Shown: positions 25,201 through 35,790 of the stretch, one piece after another | Layout of the letters: each line of letters opens with the position of its first letter | Position numbering within the stretch: the stretch's first letter is position 1 | NCBI GenBank assembly: GCA_963402885.1 | Contig: OY727100.1 | Span: 18,943,665-19,007,664 of the forward strand | DNA from: Antedon bifida | Taxonomy: Eukaryota; Echinodermata; Crinoidea; Comatulida; Antedonidae | Direction: 5' to 3' | DNA: 64,000 nucleotides | The notes under the pieces: generated by a model | What the model saw: the letters and a program-made list of their open reading frames with translations, nothing else | What the model was told of the DNA's origin: nothing | Database searches by the model: none | Translations under genes and position numbers: made by a program

Positions 25201-28200
25201 TGAATGTGTCCCTTGAATTGGAGTGTCCCATATGAGGGGGGGCTCTACGGTATTCTAGAGAACATGATGTTTCTGCAAGCATTTTATTCAGTATAAAACA
25301 CCCCACCATTCCCGCAAAGACCAGCGTCTCGTTGAATGATAATGGTTTTGTGTTGTAATGCTCCCACTTCAGGCAGGCTTCACGTAATGTGCTATTATCT
25401 CCATAGGGATAACATTTTATATATTCAAGTTGTAGCTCTCCTTTCTGAGAGAATAGGCTAATTTCGGTTTATCCAGGTACTGTAAGCTACCACCACTTTT
25501 TGTAACTGTAATTCAATATGTGAAACAATAATTATAATTCTGAATTGATTTTTGTTTGTTTCAGGTTTTAAATGTCCTGTCTGTTCAAAGATGATTCCGT
25601 CAGATGATGTGGAATGTCACCTTGTGATGTGTCTTACCAAACCTAGAATTGTATATAATGGTATGTACTTGTATAATTACTTTGATAATATTCATCCTCA
25701 AATTGAGGAAATTCAGTCTAGGTCTTCTACAGACCCACAGAAGTTACGGTGCAGTGCCTACCAAAAACGACAGGGGCTGTGATGTAACCAGTACACTGGT
25801 GTTTGTACTATGTATTTACACTGTACAGTGAACCTCAATTTCTAAGTCCTTATCCATGAAGACTTCCACCTGGAATATGGCTGAGGAGAGCCAGAAATCT
25901 GTGCAAATTTTATTGCTCCGGTTTGCAGCGCCCACTGTCTTAGCCAAACCGCTGACTTGACTTGACTGGTGAAAATGGTAGTGAAGTATGCATTATGGCA
26001 AAACTTAATATTTGGTTGGTAAGTTACCAAAATTGTCCAGCGCCATTACGACTCAAGTAAGTAGGCTTAAGCCTGATCTGTGTTGAATTGGAGTAATGTT
26101 TGCTAATTTTATTTGACTTACCTGTTGTGCTAATGTGCCACAAAAAAATTAAATTTTTGGTTTTAAACCTCCATTGGTTAATAAAGCATGACAATGCAAG
26201 ACCTTACTATAGTTTTCAGTCAAGTATTTTGGTGCCTCTCTGGCATTGTAACTATTAATTGTGATGATCTTGAATTTAATCCAACTTTTGACAGGAAACC
26301 CTTGAAGAGTTTGTATGTAAACAAACTGTTAGTACAAGGAAGAAACATTATATTCTCGTGTTAAATGGTTTGTGAGCTGTTAAGGTGACACTTTCTGTTG
26401 AAACAAATTAGGGGAAATATTTATATGTCTTAAAACTTGGCAAAACCCCCTATTCAGAGGACACCCCTATTGAGTGGATACTATGTTAGATCCAAAAGGT
26501 GTCCCCTTAATAAATGTTCCAGATTTCAAATCCAGACTCAATTAATGGTCTACAGTATGTCTGTAAAGTCATTTAATGAATTAGTGAATAGCAAAGACCA
26601 GTGGAAATATTATTTAACAAAATTATTATTGTTAAAATTTTCCATATTTTATCACTAAAAATAGTAACAATAAAATCAATAGTCAGTGTTAATAACAATA
26701 TTAATTTTAAGGCAGTCAGTAATTTTAAATGAGGTAGTGGACCTGTAGCTTGGTGGTTAACATGGTTAATCTCATAGCTCAGACCACAACTCCCAGGTCA
26801 GACTGTTTCTACTCCAAGTGAGACTTAAACAGCAGTGACCACAGTTTATCCATGGAGGTATAAAAATACCTATTTTTATACCTCCATGGTTTATCCATCC
26901 TGTGAATTACTAAAACACATTAATAAAACCACTACATTGATATTTATATTAATAAAGTACTCATGACCTTCAATATTAAAAGGTCACAAGATTAACCAAT
27001 GGCCTTGCTGCAAATTGATCAATTACTGCATTTTAATAGTGCTTTTACCTAAACATTTCCAGAGCCAATTAATGTATTACCATAGCAACAATCTTATCAA
27101 AAACTGAGTAAGTTTGTAGTGCCCAGCTTAGGTCACATGATACCAATTAGATCATGTGATATAAAGGCACACTGTTACAAATACAGTAGATCTACTATTA
27201 AGGGGACACTTTCAGATGTTCCAACCCTCCTGATTTCTTCGGGACCTCCCAAATTTTCATCCAATCTCCCAAATATTAATAAAAGAAAAAAGGATTTTTT
27301 CAAAAAGAAATTTTAAAATATTTTTCAAACCCATGTTTAATGAATTCTGTTTTTAGAAGGTTATTTCTGTATTTAATACATAATTACATCTGGTTAGTTG
27401 CTAGAATGTGCGAGGCACCTCTCTGATAAACATTGAAATGCCGATTCAGTGAGATAATTTTTGATGAGTTTAAAACAAGTCAAATACTGTACATTAAAAA
27501 CGTCAACCTATGCATAATATCGCTCTCTCTCTACTTGTGAATATGAGTGCGTGGGCTAATCTTGGCAGGCAGGTAAAATTTCCAGTAATCCAAGACCAAA
27601 ATTTACAATGTTGTTATGTATTGTATTTTATAGATGATGTGTTAACAAGTGACCAAGGAGAATGTTCTATTTGTCTAGACGATATGTTGGAAGGAAACAC
27701 TATAGCTCGCCTACCATGTCTTTGTATTTACCACAAACCGTAAGAAACATTTCTTGAAATGTCCTACCAAAACCAACCCCCTTTTCAATAGAAACAAGCT
27801 TCCTATGGCACCTGGCAAAATGCTTTCTATCAAAGCATTCTGCCAAATCCCACAGTTGCCACAGTAAATGTTTGTATGTATAATTGTAGTCAGAACCTGG
27901 CTCATAAAACAGAGATAGTCTTAGTATTGATTATTTTTTACTTCCTGGACAGAGATAATTATTGATCAAATAATGACCTTTCCAAAACAATCTTGATTGA
28001 CCTTTATTGCATTCAGTCACTTTGAATGGCAAAGATGCTTTTAATGACCATATTACCTTATTAACTGTCCTATAAATAAATGTACTGGTGCCATATTTTT
28101 ACATTTAAATTTGGTACATGATACATTTTTACAGTAAGTTTGGTAGGGGTCTTCCGTAAAACCTTTTTATTCGTATGTCATAATATCATATTTTCTTGCA

Positions 28201-29217
28201 AATAGGGTATTTTAGGTTTTATTTTGAAGGTTACGACTTTATTTCATATCTACAAAGATAGTTTCAACCGTAAATATCTGAAAACTTCATTGTCATGACA
28301 TGCTGAATTTAAGCAGTTAATATAATAAAAGAGTACATTCAACTGAAATTTCAATTGAAAAATACCAAAAACATTTAGATTAGAACCTGCAACCTCTCAT
28401 TTACAGGAGGGTACGAATACCATAGAGGATCACAGACACTAAACTGACAGACACATTTTATCTACCAGATTATAGAATGTCCATATAGTACGAGCTTTTT
28501 TACTGTATTATCAGAGCTTTTCAATATCTTTTCGATAACATTAAGTTAAATTTATCATCTTCTTCTCCACATAGTACTATGGTCTACAGTGTTTCCTGTG
28601 GTTAGGGACCAGCTGCTCTTCCTCTTGTTTGTAACCAAAGAGTTCAAATCTCTATTTATATCCATTATAAATCATCTTAAGTTCCTGCATACTAAACATG
28701 TTTACATTGTAAAATAAATTCTTTTTTTAATCCTGTCATCCTGTCTCTTTCAAATTAAATTTAATGTCATGTATATGTTATAAAATGGTATCAGCTCGAA
28801 GAACAGAATGAGTAACATAATATAAATATTAAAACAAATTAATGCATATTTATAGCCCTAATGACAGACAGAAACAAAGTTCTCCCAATATAGAAATCTA
28901 GTAAAGTACCAAATTATTGATGATATACAATAAAATGTAACTAATCTAATAAACACAAAAAAATCAAATAATATTGTACTTTGTCTATCCAATTAATAAA
29001 CTTTGATTGCTCTTGTTCTGGCTAGGCCAAACCTACCTACAGGATAAGTGTTTATTTATGTATAGTTTTCTTAGACCATTTTTAATACCGTTTGGATCCA
29101 ATTCAGTGTGCGGCAGTCTGAGAACACTTACTGAGTTATTATTTTGTTTATTTTAACAGATGTATAGACTCATGGTTTGAGGTGAACCGGTCCTGCCCAG
29201 AACATCCTACTGATTAA
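16216..29217 (+). CDS. ZNRF2: ZNRF1/2-type E3 ubiquitin-protein ligase, four exons, 203 aa
   Basis: Exons 16216-16567, 25565-25660, 27634-27739 and 29160-29217 join with matching phases (1, 1, 2) to 203 codons plus TAA. The protein starts MGQK, a consensus N-myristoylation site, as in ZNRF proteins at endosomal, lysosomal and synaptic membranes. Residues 10-110 are Ser/Pro/Gly-rich and disordered. A zinc-binding motif lies at 118-141 (FKCPVCSK...VECHLVMCLTKP; Cys121, Cys124, His136, Cys140). The RING-type finger lies at 159-199: ECSICLDDMLEGNTIARLPC, CIYHKPCIDSWFEVNRSCPE. These are diagnostic of ZNRF1/ZNRF2, which ubiquitinate membrane-associated substrates. Length is close to vertebrate ZNRF1 (227) and ZNRF2 (242). 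I cannot separate ZNRF1 from ZNRF2; a single invertebrate ortholog of both is likely, and the symbol is provisional. Intron 1 is about 9 kb. Confidence 0.95.
17745..17800 (+). repeat. Retroposon 3' tail remnant
   Basis: TGTGTAAAGCGCTTAGAAACATTGTATTAGG followed by an ATT-rich end matches the 3' tail type of the SINE/LINE elements at 3349-3640 and 29648-29974. The body is not recognisable. Confidence 0.55.
20640..20785 (+). repeat. LINE/SINE 3' tail with (ATT)n
   Basis: CTTTATTGTCGAGCGCATAG, then TTGCGCTATATAAATC and ATTATTATTATT, the same ending as the LINE remnant at 3349-3640. The upstream part is a decayed body without readable coding sequence. Confidence 0.7.
21525..21561. repeat. AT-only perfect hairpin, 16-bp stem
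   Basis: AATTATTAATAATAAT (21525-21540), loop ATTTA, and its exact reverse complement at 21546-21561. It probably arose from ATT microsatellite expansion. Confidence 0.75.
22552..22856 (+). repeat. Minisatellite, five copies of a 61-bp unit
   Basis: Units start CCCAGTAACCACTGCCTCCC at 22552, 22613, 22674, 22735 and 22796 and end GCCACTGGTAAAT. The first four are essentially identical; the fifth has at least two C-to-T changes (TAATCACTGCCTCTCT). The unit is clearly richer in G+C than the surrounding intron. The low divergence points to recent expansion or ongoing homogenisation, or to the assembly's collapse point. Confidence 0.95.
24351..24479. mobile_element. Foldback MITE, family of AGTTTGACA...TGTGATGTGCCC
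   Basis: Starts AGTTTGACACAAAAAATTAA with TGTGATATG and ends CACATCACATTTTTTTGTCA then CATAAAGTTTGAT. The two halves are approximate reverse complements around a GTAGTGATATGACATCATCA core, where a CCAAATATGGTAGTGATATG block is duplicated. The same words occur at 52868-53125, 53464-53530 and 53654-53730. Confidence 0.7.
24935..25255. repeat. GGGGACAC-type interspersed repeat, diverged and possibly tandem
   Basis: Repeats of GTCCTCCTATTATATCC, GCGTCCCCTTATTAGGGA, GGGTCTCCCAAAGGGAGG and GAGTGTCCCATATGAGGG across 320 bp resemble other copies in the window. Two or three diverged units seem to be fused. Confidence 0.5.
26735..26830 (+). repeat. SINE-like repeat, copy 1 (GTAGCTTGGTGGTTAACAT family)
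   Basis: CTGTAGCTTGGTGGTTAACA, then CTCATAGCTCAGACCACAAC, and CTCCAAGTGAGACTTAA. The minus-strand copy at 36412-36498 has the same start and the same end in the same order. The start resembles a decayed tRNA-type A box (AGCTTGGTGG). It lies in ZNRF intron 2. Confidence 0.7.
26850..26889. repeat. Perfect hairpin, 19-bp stem, 2-base loop
   Basis: CCATGGAGGTATAAAAATA (26850-26868), loop CC, exact reverse complement at 26871-26889. Both sides are flanked by TTTATC. It follows directly after the SINE-like copy, so it may be part of that repeat's 3' end. Confidence 0.85.
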
Positions 29218-29647
29218 TGATGGTCTACACTTTATAAAAAGGTTGGTTTGGTTTTTTAAACAATTGATTACCGTTCCATGTAATATGATGTGATCTTCAC
29301 CTAATCCAGGAGTTATATTAATACAGTAGTCAGTTAAATTATAATCAACTCATAAACTATTTACGCCATCTTCATCCCTCCATACAATTTTAGTAGATGT
29401 AGGTTGTGTAAGTTTTTACTCAAAAGATCAATATCATATATTTTTTTAAATTTCAGATTTTTAGAAGATTGTGGCATCTTTTACCAGATGAATTTATGTA
29501 TGAAAATCAAATATTATCTAAAAACTGTAGTAACTGACCTCAACAGTCTGTTGGTCAAAGATACAGTAGTTACAATATCTTGATACTTCAGAATATCGCT
29601 TTAGTAATAGTGTATAGCCTGATGTCCTCTATGTGAATTTATTTATA

Positions 29648-29974
29648 GGGCGTGTGGCGCAGTGTGCTGGACGTTGGACTACCGATCGTCAGACCTAGGT
29701 TCGAATCCAACTCTCGCCGCATTGCTTGTATCCGTAGGCAAGATACTTTACTTACGTTGCCTCTCTCCACCCAGGTGTATAAATGGGTACCCAGTTAGAT
29801 CTACACACAACTTTGCGCTGGTTACCGGCTGCATTATGGGAGTATGTTTCCATACGTGTTTGATCCCAAAAAAAAAAAAAACTGGGGTAATAATGCTTGT
29901 AAAGCGCCTTTGAGCATGATTACTCATGAAAAGGGCGCTATATAAATGTGGTATTATTATTATTATTATTATTT
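29648..29974 (+). mobile_element. Full-length tRNA-derived SINE with LINE-type tail
   Basis: The head GGGCGTGTGGCGCAGTGTGC (A box TGGCGCAGTGTG) and CCTAGGTTCGAATCCAAC (B box GGTTCGAATCC) is clearly tRNA-like. The body includes CTCCACCCAGGTGTATAAAT and GGGTACCCAGTTAGATC, then an A13 tract, AAAGCGCCTTTGAGC, GGGCGCTATATAAATG and (ATT)n. The last part equals the 3' tail of the LINE remnant at 3349-3640, as expected when a SINE borrows its partner LINE's tail. It is about 327 bp long and appears intact, so it may be a fairly young insertion. Confidence 0.9.
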
Positions 29975-32948
29975 GCGCATATCCGACATTTTCGCAGATT
30001 TGTGCTATCATTTTACTATTTTTCCACTACTACAAGGGTGAATAGTTGCGATCATAATTTTGATCAGGTTTGAGCTTGCTATTTGATTTTCATGAGTGCT
30101 CAAGAACTCATTTCCTGAACTGTGATTGGTTGTGTAAGTTTTCATTTTGCAAAACTATTCAAACTATTTTCACTGAAGCGAAAATCATCACAGAAAGGGA
30201 TTTCGAAGATATATATGCCCATATAATGATGCTTCTGATTTGTGTGAATAAATTTGAAGAAGAAGGCGGAATTTTATAAAGCTTTGAGTATCACAGCAAC
30301 TCAGTCCGAAGTCATGAATTAATGACAGATGAAAACATTGAAAAAGACTGCTAGATGAAGTTATTTTTAAGACACTTGTAGGCCTACTGTATGTATTGTA
30401 AATTTAGAAATATTGTTAAGAATCTTGCAATTCTCTGTATGTAATTTTATTTTAATATTAATCATTGTACTGTATTATATTATACTAGGTTTGATCATGA
30501 ATATTCATAGAGTATGATAAAGGTGGCAGATACAGTACATATTCATGTTTATGGTAATTAGCCAGTCATCATGCACCAGGGAGAAATTTATATAAATATA
30601 AAAAGCGTCAATTTATTAATTAATTTGCATTTTACATCTGCTCTGTTTTTAAATAACTGTGGAATCCTGGAAAAGATTGAAACAATGTATTGCTAATGAA
30701 GAAGAAACCCCACAAATCATATAATAAAAGTTGAACAACAGAAGGTACTGTATTTACTATAGAGGTACAACTAGAGAATCAACTCCAACACAATCACACC
30801 AAAAAACACTACTGTACTCTAAAAAAAATTGTACTGTTAAAAAGAAAAATAATTGTTCTGATTTTAATTTGGTTTTCGTAATATTTTTAATTACTTTATA
30901 TACTAGCAATATTTTTTAACAGATGCAGTGGCTACTTTGAGAAGTCCCTACTATGATCACATTACTTTGCTAGTTAGCCCTCTAGTTGTATCAATAATAT
31001 CTCTATTACTTTGACACTTGTACAGGTATTAACCTTATCTATTTTTCACTAAGCACAGCAATGCATTGATAAAAAAACTTAATGTGGATGAATCATCTCG
31101 CTCTTGAAACTCTACAACATATAAATGAACAGGCAACAGTGTATGAGGGCGCTGTTACAGCATACTGACAGAGGTCAAAGTTTAACTAAATAACATACAT
31201 ACATCAACATTCTCAGACAACATTCAAACATTAATCAAAATAATTAATAAGTTCAGTATATTGAATATTCATATGTATATTAATGAGGTGTGGATTTTCA
31301 GAAATATTATTTAAGTTATTTTTCATTGCTTCAGATAAGTATATATTATAAGGTAGTTTGCATAGCACAAACTGTATTTAATTTTTAATGCAATTGACAG
31401 ATATTAATGCAATTTTATTCCGATTTTAAAATATATGATATGATCACAACATTTAAATTAAAAATAGTAAATAATGTCCGAGTGTTATTTTTGCTAATTA
31501 TTAAAACCAAGTATTAGTTTGTCAACATAATATTAGCTTGCAATATATCACTATGTCGTTCATTGTAGATGCAAGACTACATAGTATGTTGGTTTTGTTG
31601 TTGATGTTTTATTAATTTTAATTTAATCATGCACAATTTATTTAGCTTAATAATAAATAAAAAAAATAGACATGTTAGCAGCTTTTAATGGAAAAAAAAA
31701 AATGTTTACAAATTCAAATTAGTTGTAAAAGATACCATTTGATTTATCATTGTAATCTTAAAGTTGCTACCAGCAAGTTACGAATTTGGATTTTAATATA
31801 TCTGCAATTTGGTTTTTGATCCAGGTTTTGTTGTTGACGTTTAGGTTCATTTTAACAATATTACTTGGTAAATTTCAGTAGAATCCCTTCTTTGATACTT
31901 GGGAGATACTTGACAAATTATGTTAGACTCAGAAGGTTCCCCTCAACCGGGGTTTTTACTGTACTCAAACTGAAGGGTAGAAAGTAAGCACATCCAGTTT
32001 CAACTTGTCAAAAGAATTTGAAATTTATTTAACCCCGATCATTAATTTTTCAACAAATCACCAGAATATAAAACCATTGCACTGTAATAAATACACATGG
32101 CAGCGTTTTAAATAAATGATGTGATTTTTATGAGATGAAAAACAATATTTTAAGAAACACGTTTACTATTTTATAATCTATGTGTAAGCTATTGATTAGT
32201 GTTATGTTAGCGATGTTTGGTTCATCTTACTACTCTCAATATTGAAATACAATCTGAAGCAAGTCAATATGGCACGGTAATTTTAGATGCCTAGGATATG
32301 GTGACTGTATTTTAAAAGGACTAAATAAACCAGAATGGATTGTTCCATTAGGTTTTGAGGTTAATATGCACTTGTATTATATAGGGCGTTGCAAAATGAT
32401 GATGTGATATACAACTACTGTAAAGATATTATGTACATGCCTGTACAAACATTGTTCAAAAGAAAATTTGGCTCTCAAGACTTTTTAAAAGGGCACATAT
32501 TCATGTACAGTATAAAAACCAGGATATGTTTATGCTAATAGTTTAGAAGGAGACCTTTAAGGCTGTGTTTCTGCAGTCAAAACAAAAGTTATCAGATGTA
32601 TAATTTTTGTAAATCCGATGCGGATGATCAATCATTATTGTAACACCAAGCACCCAATCACAACATTACAATTTGTGCTTCAGGTCAAAGGTTAAAATTA
32701 TCGCACTTGTCTGATAATTATATGATTTGAATGATAATTTTTCTTGAGCAGAATAGTTTAAACACTGTTTCCACAGGAAGTTTTCGGTTACTTTTTGGCT
32801 GTGCAAACATAGCCTAAAATGAAATTGTCATTTTTGTTTTTACACAGACACTAGAGTTTGTCCTTTTGGTTTTTACACGGACGGACATAGTTTATAGTAT
32901 GTATTTAAAATATACAAATTTGTGTAAACCTTATATTTTTTACACTAG

Positions 32949-33104
32949 TAACATCAATAGCTTAAGACATTTTTATTTGATAGTGTTGTAAACCTGTTTT
33001 CTAGAAAAAAACTAAATAGGGCCACAATTAACATCAATAGCTGAAGACATTTTTATTTGAGAGTGTTGTAAACCTGTTTTCTAGAGAAAACAAAATAGGG
33101 CCAC
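32949..33104 (+). repeat. Tandem duplication, two 80-bp units
   Basis: TAACATCAATAGCT at 32949 recurs at 33029, followed in both by AAGACATTTTTATTTGA, AGTGTTGTAAACCTGTTTTC and AAATAGGGCCAC. The copies differ at only a few bases. Confidence 0.9.
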
Positions 33105-35321
33105 GGTTTTACTGCAGGAAGACGATTTGAAGTGAAGTAAAGATGGTGCTTACATCTTGTTTGTGTATGACTCAGCTTCAAGCAATGATTACGCTTCAGT
33201 AACTAAAAGATGAAAGTTCATACATTTCCAGATTTAACTGCCGATTAATTATTGATAATTTATTGATGTCTGTCTGTCTGTTGTGTAATTATTTTGTCTG
33301 CTAATGAATAGTAAACTCTGTGGTCTAGTTTATTCATAAACATTCAGTTATAAAAAATATCTGATTAACTCCTAGATTGATATGGAAAAATTGGTTTGTA
33401 TGATACAGTACTAAAGTACTAAATGTGAGGGGCAATTCAAGGTGTTTTGTTTTGTAATTAAAACATTTTCCCCAACCATAATATCCTGAAAATAAATAAA
33501 GTATTTTGATAATTTGGGCTGGTTGTCGTATAATGTTATATAAATCAAATCATTGTGTAGTTGTTGTGTATGCCTCTTAATGAATTAATACAAAATAATT
33601 CACTAAAATATTGTAGTACAGTATTAGGCCTTCATGGTTGTAAAACATTTCATATTATTACCATATTTGACATTATTTTGTATCTAATTCAAGGTGGCAG
33701 TATTTTTGTTTTTCTAACCAAAAATTAAAAAAAACACGACCAAACTGATTTTAATTCTTAAAGAAAGTTTACACACTATTTTTTCAAGAAAAATTCTATA
33801 AAATACTTTCCTTTTGGTTTTTGCTGTATTTGAAAAAAAAAAATGTATTACAGATATCGTAATTGTGATCAGTCATATTATTAATCATTGTTAATATTAT
33901 TGTTATCATTATTGTTATCAGTCATATTTTGTATTTAATTGTTTTATATTATCAATACCAAAACTACAATGTTCTCAAATAGTACCACTCATTTACTTTC
34001 TAAGAAGAAAATCTAAATACTACTTATAGGAAATGAAATAACGATCGCAATATTTATTATATATGTCCATATATAATAGCAAACAGAACAATATTTTTGA
34101 TTACTTGTATATTAACCAATGCGGTTTACATTAGGAACATGTGTATGTCCCAGCTTGAAGTTAACTGCATTCTGCATCACGTAACCGCATTCTCATACAA
34201 TATATTTTTTAGATAATTTACACTGGTTCACCACAGTTATATTTTCGCTGGCATTGTATAGGAAGTGTTTTTAGCCTCGCAGAAAGGTCATACTGTCTGT
34301 ATCCGCTTGTTTTTATATAAAAATCCAACAATGTGTACAGTATAATATTTTTTTTAGGGAAAAGCAAAAGTTATATACTTATTGACAGGTGTTAAAATCA
34401 ATTACTTTTTATTTTGACAACCACCTTTCTACAACAGTTTTTAGTACTGGTAAATAAAACAATTTGTGACTGTGGCTACTGGCTAAAAATGCCCAAAGAC
34501 AACACAGACCACTTTCATCTCTCCTACTGGTCCTTTTTGTGGCTTTCAGCGGACACCAAATGAAACTGATGTCTGTCCAACATTAACAGACTTAGGGACC
34601 ATGTTTTACCATTTTACTGAAGTTACTGAACAATTTGCATTGCTGCAGTGGAATCATTTTGACATGATCCTTACTGCATGTCTTGGAATTTGAGTCTGTT
34701 TCCCAATATCAGTATATGATATGGCATAGACAATATATTAAGCACCCATTGACAATTCATAGTACAAAATATGTGGAAGTTTTGTAACTAGTAATTTCAA
34801 TGGTTATTTTAATTTAAGACCACTTGAAGATAAAAATTCCTTAAATGCTAAGAATTTCTAAAGTTAGTACATACACTTTGTACTTGGGTTTAAATATGCG
34901 AGAAAGTGGAAAGTAGGTATAATAAATGTAATAATTATTTTTATGGATTAAAAGTTACTTGACGAAACTTGTATTGTAATTGTGTATAATTATTTTTTCT
35001 TTGATACAGTAGATGGAACGATTTTTAAAAATGGATAGCTATATGCAATTATCAGTTTTGTGAAATAGAAATTTTATTTGTAGAAAATTATGTTGTAATC
35101 GCTATTTGCTATTAGTATTATTTATTTGTCAATAGAAACTGAATATTTGTTTTTTACACAATTATACAAACATTAATATTTCTACATAATAGTCATTATT
35201 TTATTATTTATTTGATCTTTGGTGTACATAACAAAACAATTGTATATGTATTGTTATTTTCATGGAATAAAAATTATTTGTAGAAAGTAATATCTTGTTT
35301 TTTAAATAATGTATTGTTTTT

Positions 35322-35430
35322 AGTCGCGTGCAACTTGACTCTACAGCTCACTGTGTCGGTTGGCCAGTCAGTCTGTAAACACTAACTTGAGCACGCGACT
35401 GCAGCCATGTATATGGCCTTGTTTATGGTG
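35322..35430. repeat. Interspersed repeat with short inverted ends, copy 1
   Basis: AGTCGCGTGC (35322-35331) is the exact reverse complement of GCACGCGACT (35391-35400). The interior CTACAGCTCACTGTGTCGGT and the following GCAGCCATGTATATGGCCTT recur at about 56028-56105. Confidence 0.65.
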
Positions 35431-35790
35431 CTGAAAGGTAGATTTCACAATAGACTTGCCACACGTGGAGTCTCTAAAACTTTGTTTCTTTTACAGCATC
35501 CATTTTGTTTTTGACCGTAAACTAGATTCCAGCTCAAGCATAGTTATGTGATAATTTCATGTGATCCATAGATTTAACTTCATCTAAACCAAAAAGGTCA
35601 TCATTCACTGTAAGTTATGATTCCTTCCTTTCTATGGTATACTTATGTTATTAGCACCCTCAGTGGCGTAACGCACAGGCCGGAGGCCCCTAGTTTAGGG
35701 ACTCTCTTTTCTCAGCTGTAAGCTCTGGAACCCCTGGGTTTATCCAGTGAGCGCTCATACACTAAACACCCCCTAGATTATATTTTAATT

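Larger units (their letters stand above)
16568..25564 (+). other. ZNRF intron 1, 9 kb, with repeats
   Basis: AT-rich intron from G/gtaaca to tttcag/. It holds SINE/LINE tails (17745-17800, 20640-20785), a CT microsatellite (19822-19839), an AT-rich perfect hairpin (21525-21561), the 61-bp minisatellite (22552-22856), a foldback MITE (24351-24479) and a GGGGACAC repeat (24935-25255). Many TACTGTA/TACAGTA words occur. I see no additional exon in frame with the gene. Confidence 0.8.
29218..35790. other. Intergenic region between convergent ZNRF and ACSF3
   Basis: About 6.6 kb between the ZNRF stop and the ACSF3 stop, so it holds both 3' UTRs. It contains the full SINE (29648-29974), a tandem 80-bp duplication (32949-33104), a GGGGACAC repeat remnant (31870-31965) and a repeat with short inverted ends (35322-35430). 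No open frame resembles a protein family. Confidence 0.7.

Noticed and set aside
30070..30279. Small open frame after the SINE
   Set aside because: Starts on a non-ATG or weak start, has no family resemblance, and is flanked by repeat DNA.
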